A stretch of 64,000 bases of DNA from Roseisolibacter agri. Lineage in GTDB: Bacteria; Gemmatimonadota; Gemmatimonadetes; Gemmatimonadales; Gemmatimonadaceae. The notes under the pieces were generated by a model. That model was not told where the DNA came from, made no database searches, and saw only the letters and a program-made list of their open reading frames with translations. Positions 56,317 through 64,000 of the stretch are shown here, piece after piece (position 1 is the first letter of the stretch; the number at the start of each line of letters is the position of its first letter). Position numbers and translations under genes: made by a program. The stretch is taken from the NCBI RefSeq assembly GCF_030159095.1, contig NZ_BRXS01000002.1:186001-250000 (forward strand). Direction: 5' to 3'.

Positions 56317-56910
56317 ATGCGGCACATCGTCCTGCTCGGCGACTCCATCCTCGACAACGCGGCCTACGTGCGCGGTGGGCCCGACGTGGTCGCCCAGCTG
56401 CGCGACCGGCTCCCACCCGGCGACCGCGCCACGCTGCTGGCGGTCGACGGCGCCGTGACCGCCGACGTCGCGCGCCAGCTCGCGCGGCTGCCGGCCGACG
56501 CGACGGACCTCGTGCTGAGCGTCGGCGGCAACGACGCGCTCGGCCACGTCGGGCTGCTGCAGCGGCGCGCGCAGCACGGCGCGGAGGTGCTCGAGTGGTT
56601 CGACGCGGCGGTCGCGGCGTTCGCGGACGACTACCGCCGCCTCGTGGACGCGCTGGCGCGGCGGGGGCCGTCGGCGACGGTGTGCACGATCTACGAGGGG
56701 CAGCTGGAGCCCGCGATGCGCCGGCCCGCGCGCGCGGCGCTGGCGATCTTCAACGACGCGATCCAGCGCGCCGCGCGCGCCGCCGCCCTGCCGGTGATCG
56801 AGCTGCGCGACGTCTGCACCGAGCCCGCCGACTACGCGAACCCGATCGAGCCGTCGGTGCAGGGCGGGGCGAAGATCGCCGCAGCGATCGTCCGCCAGGT
56901 GCTCGCGTGA
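56317..56910 (+). CDS. SGNH/GDSL hydrolase
   Basis: 197 residues from ATG 56317. Block I IVLLGDSILDN (catalytic Ser), block III VLSVGGNDALGH (Asn) and a C-terminal region ANPIEPSVQGGAKIAAAIV in which the usual D-x-x-H is altered: Asn-Pro-Ile-Glu and Gln-Gly take the place of DGxH. The missing catalytic His makes activity uncertain. No signal peptide. Confidence 0.88.
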   Translation: MRHIVLLGDSILDNAAYVRGGPDVVAQLRDRLPPGDRATLLAVDGAVTADVARQLARLPADATDLVLSVGGNDALGHVGLLQRRAQHGAEVLEWFDAAVAAFADDYRRLVDALARRGPSATVCTIYEGQLEPAMRRPARAALAIFNDAIQRAARAAALPVIELRDVCTEPADYANPIEPSVQGGAKIAAAIVRQVLA

Positions 56911-57614
56911 CCGCGACGATGCCCGCCACCTCGCCCGATCCCGAGCGCACGCTCCGCACGACGGCGGGCGACTTCCCGCTGCGCGAGTACCGCCTGCACG
57001 TCGCGGAGCGCGAGTGGGCGGTGCTGCACACCGACGCGGTGCTCAGCGCCGCGGACGAGTCGCACTTCCTGGGTGGGGGGCAGCAGCAGCGCCCATACGG
57101 CGTGGTGCTCTGGCCCGCGGCCATCGCGCTCGCGCACGACGTGGGCGCGCGCGCCGACGCCTTCCGCGGCGCGCGCGTGCTGGAGCTGGGCGCGGGCACC
57201 GGGCTGCCGGGCATCGTCGCCGCGTCGCTCGGCGCGCGCGTGACGCAGACCGACCGCAACGAGCTGGCGATGTCGGTCTGTCGGCGCAACGTCGCGCGCA
57301 ACGGGCTCGCGGACGCCATCGAGCACCGGCTCGCCGACTGGACCGCGTGGGACGACGCGACGCGCTACGACTGGATCCTCGGCTCCGACATCCTGTACGC
57401 GCCGCGGATGCACGAGCACGTGCGCCGCATCCTCGACACGAACCTCGCGCCGGGCGGGCGCGTCCTGCTCTCGGATCCCTTCCGCAGGGCGAGCCTGCCG
57501 CTGCTGGAGGCGATGGAGGCGGACGGCTGGGCGATCTCGCTCGGCAAGTGGCGCGTGGGCGAGGACGCGGCGGCGCGCCCCATCGGCGTGTACGAGCTGA
57601 CGCGAGGCGGCTGA
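56907..57614 (+). CDS. METTL21/lysine-methyltransferase-like SAM methyltransferase
   Basis: 235 residues from a GTG overlapping the hydrolase stop. PYGVVLWPAAIALAHDVGAR, VLELGAGTGLPGIVAASLGA (motif I), VTQTDRNELAMSVCRRNVAR and DWILGSDILYAPRMHEHVRR are typical of the METTL21/Methyltransf_16 group. Such enzymes methylate protein lysines in eukaryotes; the bacterial substrate is unknown. Confidence 0.92.
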   Translation: MTATMPATSPDPERTLRTTAGDFPLREYRLHVAEREWAVLHTDAVLSAADESHFLGGGQQQRPYGVVLWPAAIALAHDVGARADAFRGARVLELGAGTGLPGIVAASLGARVTQTDRNELAMSVCRRNVARNGLADAIEHRLADWTAWDDATRYDWILGSDILYAPRMHEHVRRILDTNLAPGGRVLLSDPFRRASLPLLEAMEADGWAISLGKWRVGEDAAARPIGVYELTRGG

Positions 57615-57628
57615 CAGACGCGCCGGAC

Positions 57629-57784
57629 CCGAACGGCAACGGCATTAGCAAGGATGAAGATCGGATAAGGTCTGATAACCGCCGATGCTCCACGATGGGC
57701 GACGTTCGTCGCCGCCACACGGAGCATCGGCGGTTATCAGATCTTCTCGGACTTTCATCCTTGCCAATGCCGTTCGTCGTTCGG
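57629..57784. repeat. Long imperfect inverted repeat (hairpin element C), related to element A
   Basis: Arms of about 64 nt; the inner 21 bp (GATAACCGCCGATGCTCC on the left against its complement) are a perfect match. The loop contains ATGGGC and CGTCGCCGCCACAC as in element A, and the outer arm ends share GCATTAG and CCAATGC with it. It lies between two co-directional genes. Confidence 0.88.
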
Positions 57785-57855
57785 TTCCGCCACGCCAGCG
57801 TGCCTCGCCGCATCTCATCCTTGCGTGCGGCACGAAAGCGGCGGTGGCCCCGGCC

Positions 57856-58239
57856 ATGGACCTCCATCGGCTGATCCCGGCCGCCGCCCGCATGGTGGAG
57901 CTGGTCGGCGTGGCCATCCTCCTGCTCGGCGCGCTGCTCGCGCTCGGCGCGTTCGTCGTGCGGCTGGGGCGCGGGGGCCCGTTCGCCGCGGTCTACGACG
58001 ACCTGCGCGCGAACCTCGGCCGCGCGATCCTGCTCGGCCTCGAGTTCCTCGTCATCGCCGACATCATCGGCACCGTCGCGGTCGAGCCCACGCTCGCCAA
58101 CCTCGCGGTGCTGGCGGTGATCGTCGCGATCCGTACCTTCCTCTCGTTCGCGCTCGAGCTGGAGGTCACCGGCCGCTGGCCCTGGCAGCCGCGGAGCGAG
58201 CGCGCCGACGCGACCGAGCCGCGGGAGGTGTCCCGATGA
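57856..58239 (+). CDS. DUF1622 membrane protein
   Basis: 127 residues. MVELVGVAILLLGALLALGA, LRANLGRAILLGLEFLVIAD, IIGTVAVEPTLANLAVLAVI and VAIRTFLSFALELEVTGRWP, W. This is a clear DUF1622 protein with three helices. Overlaps the next gene by 4 bp (ATGA). Confidence 0.93.
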   Translation: MDLHRLIPAAARMVELVGVAILLLGALLALGAFVVRLGRGGPFAAVYDDLRANLGRAILLGLEFLVIADIIGTVAVEPTLANLAVLAVIVAIRTFLSFALELEVTGRWPWQPRSERADATEPREVSR

Positions 58240-58691
58240 TGATGATGGTCCTCGCGCCCCACGCCTCCCACGCGCCCGCGCAGGCGCCGCGGGCCACGGT
58301 CTACACGGTGCTCGCCGACGCCGCGCGCACGCGCTCCACGCGCTGGCTCGCCACCGAGGGCGCCGTCACGGTGGCGGTCGTCGCGGGCGTGCTCCTGCTC
58401 GCGCCGCGCTGGTGGCCGCTGGCCGCGCTGCTGGCGAGCGTCGCCGCCTACGCCGCGTGGGGGCTGCTCGACCGCGCGCCGGCGGGGCACGCGCGCGCCT
58501 GGCGCGCCGTGCAGCGGCTGCTCGTGGTGGCCGCGACCGCGAGCGTCGTGGCGGCGCTGGCGGGCACCGCGGTGCGGCTGTTCTGGGGCGACGCGCCCGG
58601 CCCGTACGGCGCCTGCTACCGCGACGACGGCCGCGCCATCCCGTGCAGGGCGAGGGACGGCCTGCCGCCGGCGCGCGGCCCGGTCATCTGA
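58236..58691 (+). CDS. Membrane protein of unknown function
   Basis: 151 residues. Three hydrophobic helices (AVTVAVVAGVLLLAPRWWPL, LAALLASVAAYAAWGLLD, LVVAATASVVAALAGTAVRL) and an exported Cys pair (ACYRDDGRAIPCRARDG). Co-translated with the DUF1622 gene. Confidence 0.65.
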   Translation: MMMMVLAPHASHAPAQAPRATVYTVLADAARTRSTRWLATEGAVTVAVVAGVLLLAPRWWPLAALLASVAAYAAWGLLDRAPAGHARAWRAVQRLLVVAATASVVAALAGTAVRLFWGDAPGPYGACYRDDGRAIPCRARDGLPPARGPVI

Positions 58692-58773
58692 CCGATACCG
58701 GGATCGGCCGTCCTGCCGCACATTGCGCAGGGCCGGTGATCCCGCCGGCGCCCGCCACCACCACCCGCCGGCC

Positions 58774-59421
58774 ATGTACGTCCCCGCCTCGAACGCCGAG
58801 CATCGCCCCGAGGTCCTGTTCGACTTCATCGAGGCGCACTCGCTGGGTGCGCTCGTCACCGCGTCGGCGGACGGGCTGTTCGCCACGCACCTGCCGTTCG
58901 TGCTCGATCGCGCGCGCGGCCCGCACGGCACGCTGGAGGGCCACCTCGCGCGCGCCAACCCGCACCACCGCCACGCGCCGACGACCGACGAGGCGCTGGT
59001 GATCTTCACGGGCCCCGATGCCTACGTCACGCCGTCGTGGTACCCGAGCAAGGCGGAGCACGGGAAGGTGGTGCCGACGTGGAACTACGTCGCCGTGCAC
59101 GCCTACGGCACGCTGCGCTTCCGCGAGGACGCCGACTACCTGCGCCGCCACCTCGACCAGCTCACCGACCGTCACGAGGCGGGACGCGAGCATCCCTGGA
59201 CGACCGCCGACGCGCCGGCCGAGTACATCGCGCAGCTGCAGCGCGCGATCGTGGGCGTGGAGCTGGAGATCACGCGGCTGGAAGGGAAGTGGAAGATGAG
59301 CCAGAACCGCCCCGCCGCCGACATCGACGGCGTGGTGCGCGGGCTGGCCGCGTCGAGCGCCGCGGAGGAGCGCGCGGTGGCGGCGATCGTGGACGCGCGC
59401 CGGCCGACGGACCGCTCGTGA
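58774..59421 (+). CDS. FMN-binding negative transcriptional regulator, PaiB family
   Basis: 215 residues. MYVPASNAEHRPEVLFDFIE, GALVTASADGLFATHLPFVL, GPDAYVTPSWYPSKAEHGKV, VPTWNYVAVHAYGTLRF and GKWKMSQNRPAADI are diagnostic of PaiB. PaiB in Bacillus affects sporulation and protease genes. Coupled to the next gene by an overlapping TGATG. Confidence 0.95.
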   Translation: MYVPASNAEHRPEVLFDFIEAHSLGALVTASADGLFATHLPFVLDRARGPHGTLEGHLARANPHHRHAPTTDEALVIFTGPDAYVTPSWYPSKAEHGKVVPTWNYVAVHAYGTLRFREDADYLRRHLDQLTDRHEAGREHPWTTADAPAEYIAQLQRAIVGVELEITRLEGKWKMSQNRPAADIDGVVRGLAASSAAEERAVAAIVDARRPTDRS

Positions 59422-60410
59422 TGCGGCGCGCACGGACGACGATCGTCGCCGGCGCGCTGGCCGTCGCGTCGTGCAGCCTCTCGCTGGAGCCGAAGGAGCC
59501 GCTCGTCCCCGACGCGCAGATGTCGAGCGTCGCGCGCCGCCACGTCGACGAGTTCCTCGGCATCCTGCAGCAGCACTCGATCAACCGCCTCACCATCGAC
59601 TGGCCGGAGGTGCGCCGGAAGGCCGAGGCGCTGGCACCGCTGGCGCAGACCATCGAGGAGACGGCCCCGATCATCCAGGACGCGATGATCGCGCTGCGCG
59701 ACGGGCACAGCACGTATCGCGCGGCGAACGGCCGCTTCTTCTACTACCCGCTGCGCACCTGCGTGCGCTCGGGCGCGGTGCCGCCCACGTCGCTGCCATC
59801 CGACGTCGGCTACGTGCGCGTGGGGACGTTCAGCGGCGGTGGGCCGGGCGGCGTCGCGTTCGCGGACAGCATCCAGGCGATCATCCGCGCGGGCGACCGC
59901 GAGGGGATGAGCGGCTGGATCGTCGACCTGCGCGGCAACGGCGGCGGCAACATGTGGCCGATGCTGGCGGCGCTCTCGCCCGTCCTCGGCGACGGCGTGG
60001 TGGGGCACTTCATCGATCCCGTGGGCGTCGTCACCGTGTGGGAGATGCGCGACGGCGCGGCGCGCCTGAACGGCGCGCTGCAGCAGGTGGCGACGGCGCC
60101 CTACCGCCTGAAGCGCGAGCGGCCGCGCGTCGCGGTGCTCCTCGACAACGGCGTCGCCAGCTCGGGCGAGGCGGTGGCGATCGCGTTCCGCGAGCGGCCC
60201 GACACGCGCTCCTTCGGCCTCGCGACGTGCGGGCAGTCCACCGCCAACGCCGCCTTCGTTCTGCAGGACGGCTCGCTGCTCAACCTCACCGTCGCGACGA
60301 TGGCCGACCGCACGCGCCGCGCGTACGGCGCGCAGGTCGCGCCCGACGAGACGGTGCAGGACCCCGACGAGATGGTGCGCCGCGCGATCGCGTGGCTGCA
60401 GCGGCCCTGA
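59421..60410 (+). CDS. S41-family (C-terminal processing-like) peptidase, exported
   Basis: 329 residues. Lipobox IVAGALAVASC. DVGYVRVGTFSGGGPGGVAF, WIVDLRGNGGGNMWPMLAAL, VAVLLDNGVASSGEAVAIAF (nucleophile Ser in ASSGEA) and FGLATCGQSTANAAFVLQDG are the S41 motifs. There is no PDZ domain, so it is a short form. Confidence 0.92.
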   Translation: MRRARTTIVAGALAVASCSLSLEPKEPLVPDAQMSSVARRHVDEFLGILQQHSINRLTIDWPEVRRKAEALAPLAQTIEETAPIIQDAMIALRDGHSTYRAANGRFFYYPLRTCVRSGAVPPTSLPSDVGYVRVGTFSGGGPGGVAFADSIQAIIRAGDREGMSGWIVDLRGNGGGNMWPMLAALSPVLGDGVVGHFIDPVGVVTVWEMRDGAARLNGALQQVATAPYRLKRERPRVAVLLDNGVASSGEAVAIAFRERPDTRSFGLATCGQSTANAAFVLQDGSLLNLTVATMADRTRRAYGAQVAPDETVQDPDEMVRRAIAWLQRP

Positions 60411-60420
60411 GGAGGTGCAC

Positions 60421-60786
60421 ATGCAGCTCGACGTCGTCCTGAAGCGCTTCGAGTCGCCCGACGAGGTGCGCGAGATGGTGAAGGGCCGCTTCGAGCTCGT
60501 GCACGTGGGCGGCCTCACGATCGGCCGCGCGACGTACGAGCCGGGGTGGCGCTGGTCCGAGCACGTCGGCCCGACGGTCGGCGCCACGCGCTGCACGGTG
60601 GAGCACGTGGGGCTCGTGCTGGCCGGCGCGGCGACGGCGGCGTTCGCGGACGGGCGCGTGGTCCCGCTGCGCGCCGGAGACCTCTTCCACATCCCCGCCG
60701 AGCCGCACGACAGCTGGGTGCTGGGCGACGAGCCGTACGTGTCGCTGCACTTCCTGGGCGCCGACCACTACGCCCGCAAGGCGTGA
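60421..60786 (+). CDS. Cupin-domain protein
   Basis: 121 residues after a GGAGG site. LTIGRATYEPGWRWSEHVGP, HVGLVLAGAATAAFADGRVV, PLRAGDLFHIPAEPHDSWVL form the cupin barrel; metal-binding His in WSEHVG and HDSW. Function unknown. Confidence 0.9.
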   Translation: MQLDVVLKRFESPDEVREMVKGRFELVHVGGLTIGRATYEPGWRWSEHVGPTVGATRCTVEHVGLVLAGAATAAFADGRVVPLRAGDLFHIPAEPHDSWVLGDEPYVSLHFLGADHYARKA

Positions 60787-61337
60787 CGGAGCTCGTCCCA
60801 CCGGAGCTCGTCGCCGCGGAGCTGCGCACGGAGCGCCTGCTGCTGCGCCGCTGGCGGCCGGAGGACGCCTCGCCGCTGCACGACGCGCTGGCGCCGAGCG
60901 TGGCGCACCTGAAGCCGTGGATCCCGTGGACGGTGGCCGAGCCGGCGCCGGTCCCGCAGCTGGAGGCGCGGCTGGCGCGCTTCGCGGAGGCGATCGCCGA
61001 GCGTCGCGCGTGGCAGTGGGGCATCTTCGCCGCCGACACGGGCGCGCTGCTGGGCGGCATCAGCCTGCATCCGCGCGACGCGCACACGCGCGTGCCGTTC
61101 GACGCCGCGGACCGCGTGGAGATCGGCTACTGGCTCCGCGTCGACGCGACGGGGCAGGGGTACGCGACGGAGGCCGTGCGCGCGGTGCTCGCGGTGGCGC
61201 GCGCGCTGCCGCACGTCTCGCACGTCGAGATCCGCTGCGACGCGCGCAACGCGCCCAGCGCCGCGATCCCGCGCCGGCTCGGCTTCCGCCACGCGCGCAC
61301 GCTCGACCAGCTGATGGTGTGGGAGCATCCGGCATGA
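60783..61337 (+). CDS. GNAT acetyltransferase, RimJ/RimL type
   Basis: 184 residues from a GTG overlapping the cupin stop. LRTERLLLRRWRPEDASPLH, EIGYWLRVDATGQGYATEAV and RCDARNAPSAAIPRRLGFRH define the fold. Overlaps the DUF5990 gene by 4 bp. Confidence 0.93.
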   Translation: MTELVPPELVAAELRTERLLLRRWRPEDASPLHDALAPSVAHLKPWIPWTVAEPAPVPQLEARLARFAEAIAERRAWQWGIFAADTGALLGGISLHPRDAHTRVPFDAADRVEIGYWLRVDATGQGYATEAVRAVLAVARALPHVSHVEIRCDARNAPSAAIPRRLGFRHARTLDQLMVWEHPA

Positions 61338-61789
61338 GCGCATCGGGCGAGGACACGGTCGCGCTGCGGCTGATCGTCGAGCGGCCGCCGGCGGGCGCGA
61401 CGTGGCGCCTGCAGCGCGGGCGCGACGCGCTGGTGGCGCCGGTGCACGCGACGCCCGAGGCGATCGCGTTCGCGCTGTCGCTGCGCGTGGCCGACGGTCC
61501 CGACGGCGCGCCGACGCTGCGCGGTCCCGAGGCGCAGGGGGCGCCGGCCTCGCGCTTCGTCTACCTGAACTCCGGCACGTACGCGGGGCAGGCCGACACG
61601 CCGTGGTCGCGGCGCGCGAAGGTGCCGCTCACCGGCATCCCGCCCGCGCTGCTGGCGCGTGCGCGGGCGACGCCCGGCGCAGTGCTGGAGGCGCGGATCG
61701 CCGGCACCGCCCGCGACGGCGGGCCCGCCTGCGCGACGGTGCAGCTGCTGGGCGAGGGGTGGCGGCTGGTGACGGACGAGGGTGCCTGA
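61334..61789 (+). CDS. DUF5990 protein
   Basis: 151 residues. ALRLIVERPPAGATWRLQRG, SRFVYLNSGTYAGQADTPWS, RRAKVPLTGIP match the DUF5990 signature (RxVYLNSG.xAGQxxSPWxRRAKVPL). Function unknown. Confidence 0.9.
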   Translation: MSASGEDTVALRLIVERPPAGATWRLQRGRDALVAPVHATPEAIAFALSLRVADGPDGAPTLRGPEAQGAPASRFVYLNSGTYAGQADTPWSRRAKVPLTGIPPALLARARATPGAVLEARIAGTARDGGPACATVQLLGEGWRLVTDEGA

Positions 61790-62189
61790 CGCGGGTGGCC
61801 GCGCGCCCGAGCCCGGCGAGTCGGCGCCGCGGCTGCGGCCGCGCACGGCGCGTGCGATGATCCGGATCGACCCGACCGCCTCCCCGACCATCTGCACGAG
61901 GACCGCTGTGGCGCACCGCGACGATCCGCCGGACCTGCTCGTCGAACGGGGCGAGTTCGTGATCGCGCCGGACGGCAGCCGCATCCAGGGCTGGCTGGAG
62001 CTGAGCGAGTCGTGCGACGGCTGCGGCGCGCCGCGCGTGTACGCGGTCGCGTTCGACGCCTACCTGTGCATGCGCTGCAACGAGTGGGTGGAGCCGGCGT
62101 GCGACGATCCGGACTGCGAGTACTGCCGCCGCCGCCCCGAGAAGCCGCTCACCGCCGGCGGCGGCTGCGCGCCCGACGTCGAGTGCTGA
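61782..62189 (+). CDS. Cys-rich zinc-binding protein
   Basis: 135 residues from GTG 61782; starts at 61857 or 61908 are also possible, as the first 40 residues look unstructured. CDGCGAPRVYAVAFDAYLCM, RCNEWVEPACDDPDCEYC makes three to four CxxC-like pairs. No family recognised. Confidence 0.65.
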   Translation: MPDAGGRAPEPGESAPRLRPRTARAMIRIDPTASPTICTRTAVAHRDDPPDLLVERGEFVIAPDGSRIQGWLELSESCDGCGAPRVYAVAFDAYLCMRCNEWVEPACDDPDCEYCRRRPEKPLTAGGGCAPDVEC

Positions 62190-62204
62190 CGACGTGCTGA
62201 CGCC

Positions 62205-62663
62205 GTGCTGAGCGCGCGCGATCCCGGCTTCGAGGCGCGCGTGCGTGCCAGCTTCGCGCGCCAGCAGTTCATGACGCTGCTCGGTGCGCGGCTGGAGCGC
62301 GTGGTGGCGGGCGAGGTGTGCATCCGGCTGCCGTTCCAGCCCGCGCTCACGCAGCAGCACGGCTTCCTGCACGCCGGCGTGGTCACCAGCGTCGTCGACA
62401 GCGCGTGCGGCTACGCCGCGCTGACGCTGATGGAGCCCGGCGCCGCGGTGCTGAGCGTCGAGTTCAAGGTCAACCTGCTGGCGCCGGCGCGCGGGCGCGA
62501 GTTCGTCGCGGTGGGCCGGGTCGTCCGCGCGGGCCGCACGCTGACCGTGTGCACCGGCGAGGTGCGCGCGCTGCCGGAAGGCGAGGGTGGCGACGAGGTG
62601 CCGGTCGCGATCATGCAGGCGACGATCATGGCGGTGCGCGAGCGCGGAGGGCTCAGCGACTGA
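62205..62663 (+). CDS. PaaI-family hotdog thioesterase
   Basis: 152 residues from a GTG. LTQQHGFLHAGVVTSVVDSA (HGxxHAGxxxxLxDxA motif), AVLSVEFKVNLLAPARGREF and VGRVVRAGRTLTVCTGEVRA are the PaaI/acyl-CoA thioesterase pattern. Confidence 0.94.
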   Translation: MLSARDPGFEARVRASFARQQFMTLLGARLERVVAGEVCIRLPFQPALTQQHGFLHAGVVTSVVDSACGYAALTLMEPGAAVLSVEFKVNLLAPARGREFVAVGRVVRAGRTLTVCTGEVRALPEGEGGDEVPVAIMQATIMAVRERGGLSD

Positions 62664-62772
62664 CGGCCCCGCATCCATGACGCGAATGTCAGCGATGCGG
62701 CGCGCACGCGAGGTCACTACTCGACGCCGAGCCGATTAGGTTGCGGCTCCCCTTTCAATCTGGAGTACGCTG

Positions 62773-63246
62773 GTGATGCGCAGGATCAGTCGCACGGATC
62801 CCGAGTACGAAGCCGCGATGCGTGAGGCGAAGGCGCTCTTCGACGCGGCGATGGCGAAGAGCGCGATCAAGGGCCGCGGCCGTCCGCCGGCCGCCGCCGC
62901 GGCCGCGGCGACGGCCGTGGTGGACGATCCCGCCGAGGCCGAGATCGAAGAGGCGATGGAGGAGGTGGGGCCGGAGGTGGAGGCGCCGCAGGAGCGCGCC
63001 GCGAAGCCGGCCAAGCCGACCAAGACGGCGGCCAAGTCCGCGACCAAGACCGCGGCGAAGCCGGCCGAGAAGTCGGCCGAGAAGTCGGCCGAGAAGCCGG
63101 CGGCGAAGCCCGCCGCGAAGACGGCCGCCAAGACCGCGACCAAGACCGCCGCCAAGTCGGCGACGAAGACGGCCGCCAAGGCGGCGCCCGCGGCCGAGCC
63201 GCCGGCCGCGCCGCGCGTGCGCCGGCGTCCGGCCGCGACGACCTAG
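62773..63246 (+). CDS. Lys/Ala-rich histone H1-like protein
   Basis: 157 residues from GTG 62773 (ATG 62776 equally possible). An N-terminal helical part (SRTDPEYEAAMREAKALFDA) and an acidic middle precede a long tail of AAKPAA, KTAAK and EKSAEK repeats, like eukaryotic H1 tails and bacterial AlgP/HctB proteins. A DNA-condensing role is likely but inferred from composition. A strong terminator hairpin follows. Confidence 0.75.
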   Translation: MMRRISRTDPEYEAAMREAKALFDAAMAKSAIKGRGRPPAAAAAAATAVVDDPAEAEIEEAMEEVGPEVEAPQERAAKPAKPTKTAAKSATKTAAKPAEKSAEKSAEKPAAKPAAKTAAKTATKTAAKSATKTAAKAAPAAEPPAAPRVRRRPAATT

Positions 63247-63276
63247 CCGACCGCGGGGCTCGGATCGCATCATCGG

Positions 63277-63308
63277 CAGGGCCGGCCCGCGTTCGCGGGC
63301 CGGCCCTG
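63277..63308 (+). terminator. Rho-independent-type terminator
   Basis: A perfect 15-bp stem (CAGGGCCGGCCCGCG with its complement) and 2-nt loop, followed by TCCCCTTTT. It ends the H1-like gene. Confidence 0.85.
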
Positions 63309-63332
63309 TCCCCTTTTGCGTGAGGCCGTCCG

Positions 63333-63935
63333 ATGGTCCCGATGCGACGCTCCATCCCCGTCCGCGCGCTCCTGCCGCTGCTGCTGCCGTCCGTCCTGAC
63401 GCTGCTCGCCGCCGGCTGCGGTGGCGGCGCGGCGAACACGGGCGACACGGCGGCCGACACGACGGCGGTGGTCGCGCCTGCTGCCGCGTCGAGCGAGGAG
63501 GCGGCGTACGCGTTCACCGAGGCGGACCTGGACGCGTGGGAGCGCGGGCTGGCGAAGGAGATCGAGCTGGTGCGCGCGGCGCAGGCCCGCGCGAGCGCGG
63601 CCGCCACGCCGCAGGCGCGCGGCGAGGCGACCCAGGCGCAGTGGGCCGAGACGACCGTCCCGCAGGCCGCGCAGTCGCTGGGGGCGGCGGGCGTCAGCTA
63701 CGCGGCCACGCGCCGCACCGTGCACCGCGTGCTCGAGACGCTCGACTTCCAGGGGAAGATCGACGGCCCGATGTCGCTCGACACGACGAACGTCGCGCCC
63801 GAGCTGCGCGCGCGGATGACGATGGATCCGTACGCGGAGCTCGCGCCCGCGTCGGCGGCGGCGCTGAGGGCGCGGCTGGACCGCGTGGTGCCGCGGTGGA
63901 TCGAGTACGTGAAGCTGACGGCGGTCGCGGGCTGA
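63333..63935 (+). CDS. Lipoprotein of unknown function
   Basis: 200 residues. Lipobox VLTLLAAGC followed by a Gly/Thr/Ala linker, then helices (AYAFTEADLDAWERGLAKEI, LVRAAQARASAAAT). No family recognised; similar helical lipoproteins are common in Gemmatimonadota. Confidence 0.68.
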   Translation: MVPMRRSIPVRALLPLLLPSVLTLLAAGCGGGAANTGDTAADTTAVVAPAAASSEEAAYAFTEADLDAWERGLAKEIELVRAAQARASAAATPQARGEATQAQWAETTVPQAAQSLGAAGVSYAATRRTVHRVLETLDFQGKIDGPMSLDTTNVAPELRARMTMDPYAELAPASAAALRARLDRVVPRWIEYVKLTAVAG

Positions 63936-63942
63936 GCGCGCG

Positions 63943-64000
63943 ATGCGCGCCCCGACCGTGCTCGCGTGTGGAGCGCTGCTGGCCGGTGCCGCGTCGACGG
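63943..64000 (+). CDS. Start of a further gene, cut by the window end
   Basis: ATG at 63943 begins RAPTVLACGALLAGAAST, which looks like a signal peptide or lipoprotein start. Too little to assign. Confidence 0.35.
   Translation, partial: MRAPTVLACGALLAGAAST

Noticed and set aside
62190-62215. Short direct repeats GTGCTGACG before the thioesterase gene
   Set aside because: Two imperfect 9-bp copies in very GC-rich DNA; no further structure.
1-64000. tRNA, rRNA, prophage or transposase genes
   Set aside because: None recognised; no IS ends or transposase-like reading frames were found, so the array appears to rely on the integrase alone.

Overview
The window is very GC-rich, tightly packed DNA. 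It carries a LytS/LytTR two-component pair, a PQQ dehydrogenase, a NorQ/NorD-type chaperone pair, and many lipoproteins and one-domain enzymes. This suits a Gemmatimonadota bacterium (Gemmatimonas/Gemmatirosa-like). That placement is inference from gene content and composition; no rRNA or other marker is present, and I cannot tell chromosome from megaplasmid.

Left flank (1-11.3 kb): the 3' end of a quinoprotein dehydrogenase, a sensor kinase/response regulator operon, a SAM methyltransferase, an exported conserved protein, a Crp/Fnr regulator, an outer-membrane-like protein, a full-length Ada alkylation-repair protein, an Ala/Lys/Pro-rich exported protein, a NorD/NorQ pair and a small SpoIIAA/STAS-like protein. 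Two long imperfect hairpins (876-1018, 3769-3938) sit between genes. A third at 57629-57784 is clearly related to the first.

Centre (11.35-35.67 kb): a large integron. A bona fide integron integrase (intI, 11350-12372) is followed by 39 attC recombination sites, all in the same direction, delimiting 39 cassettes. The attC sites are highly alike and fall in two sizes (94-100 and 126-130 bp), as in sedentary chromosomal integrons. In 31 of 39 cassettes the first six bases are exactly complementary to the R'' box at the end of the same cassette, so the boundaries are certain. Unusually, intI is transcribed TOWARD the array, in the same direction as the cassettes; classical intI genes point away. 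Six cassettes carry toxin-antitoxin or TA-like gene pairs (Doc, RelE/ParE twice, HicAB twice, DUF4160/DUF2442). Many of the rest encode lipoproteins or small membrane proteins. Others encode a TlpA-like thioredoxin, YggL, GNAT, OsmC, DUF6174, DUF4375, DUF3592, a TonB-like protein and a P-loop kinase. Three cassettes have no credible gene (two are near-identical copies) and one gene is frameshifted. The last four attC sites are visibly decayed.

Right flank (35.7-64 kb): an ABC-F ATPase, then about 50 short, mostly single-domain genes, nearly all on the + strand, many overlapping by 4 bp. Four broken attC half-sites at 38.6, 40.1, 42.4 and 43.4 kb show that the array once reached at least 43.4 kb. 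The rest resembles integron cargo (GNATs, RidA, cupin, PaiB, CbrC, DUF families, hydrolases, lipoproteins), but I see no attC traces beyond 43.4 kb.
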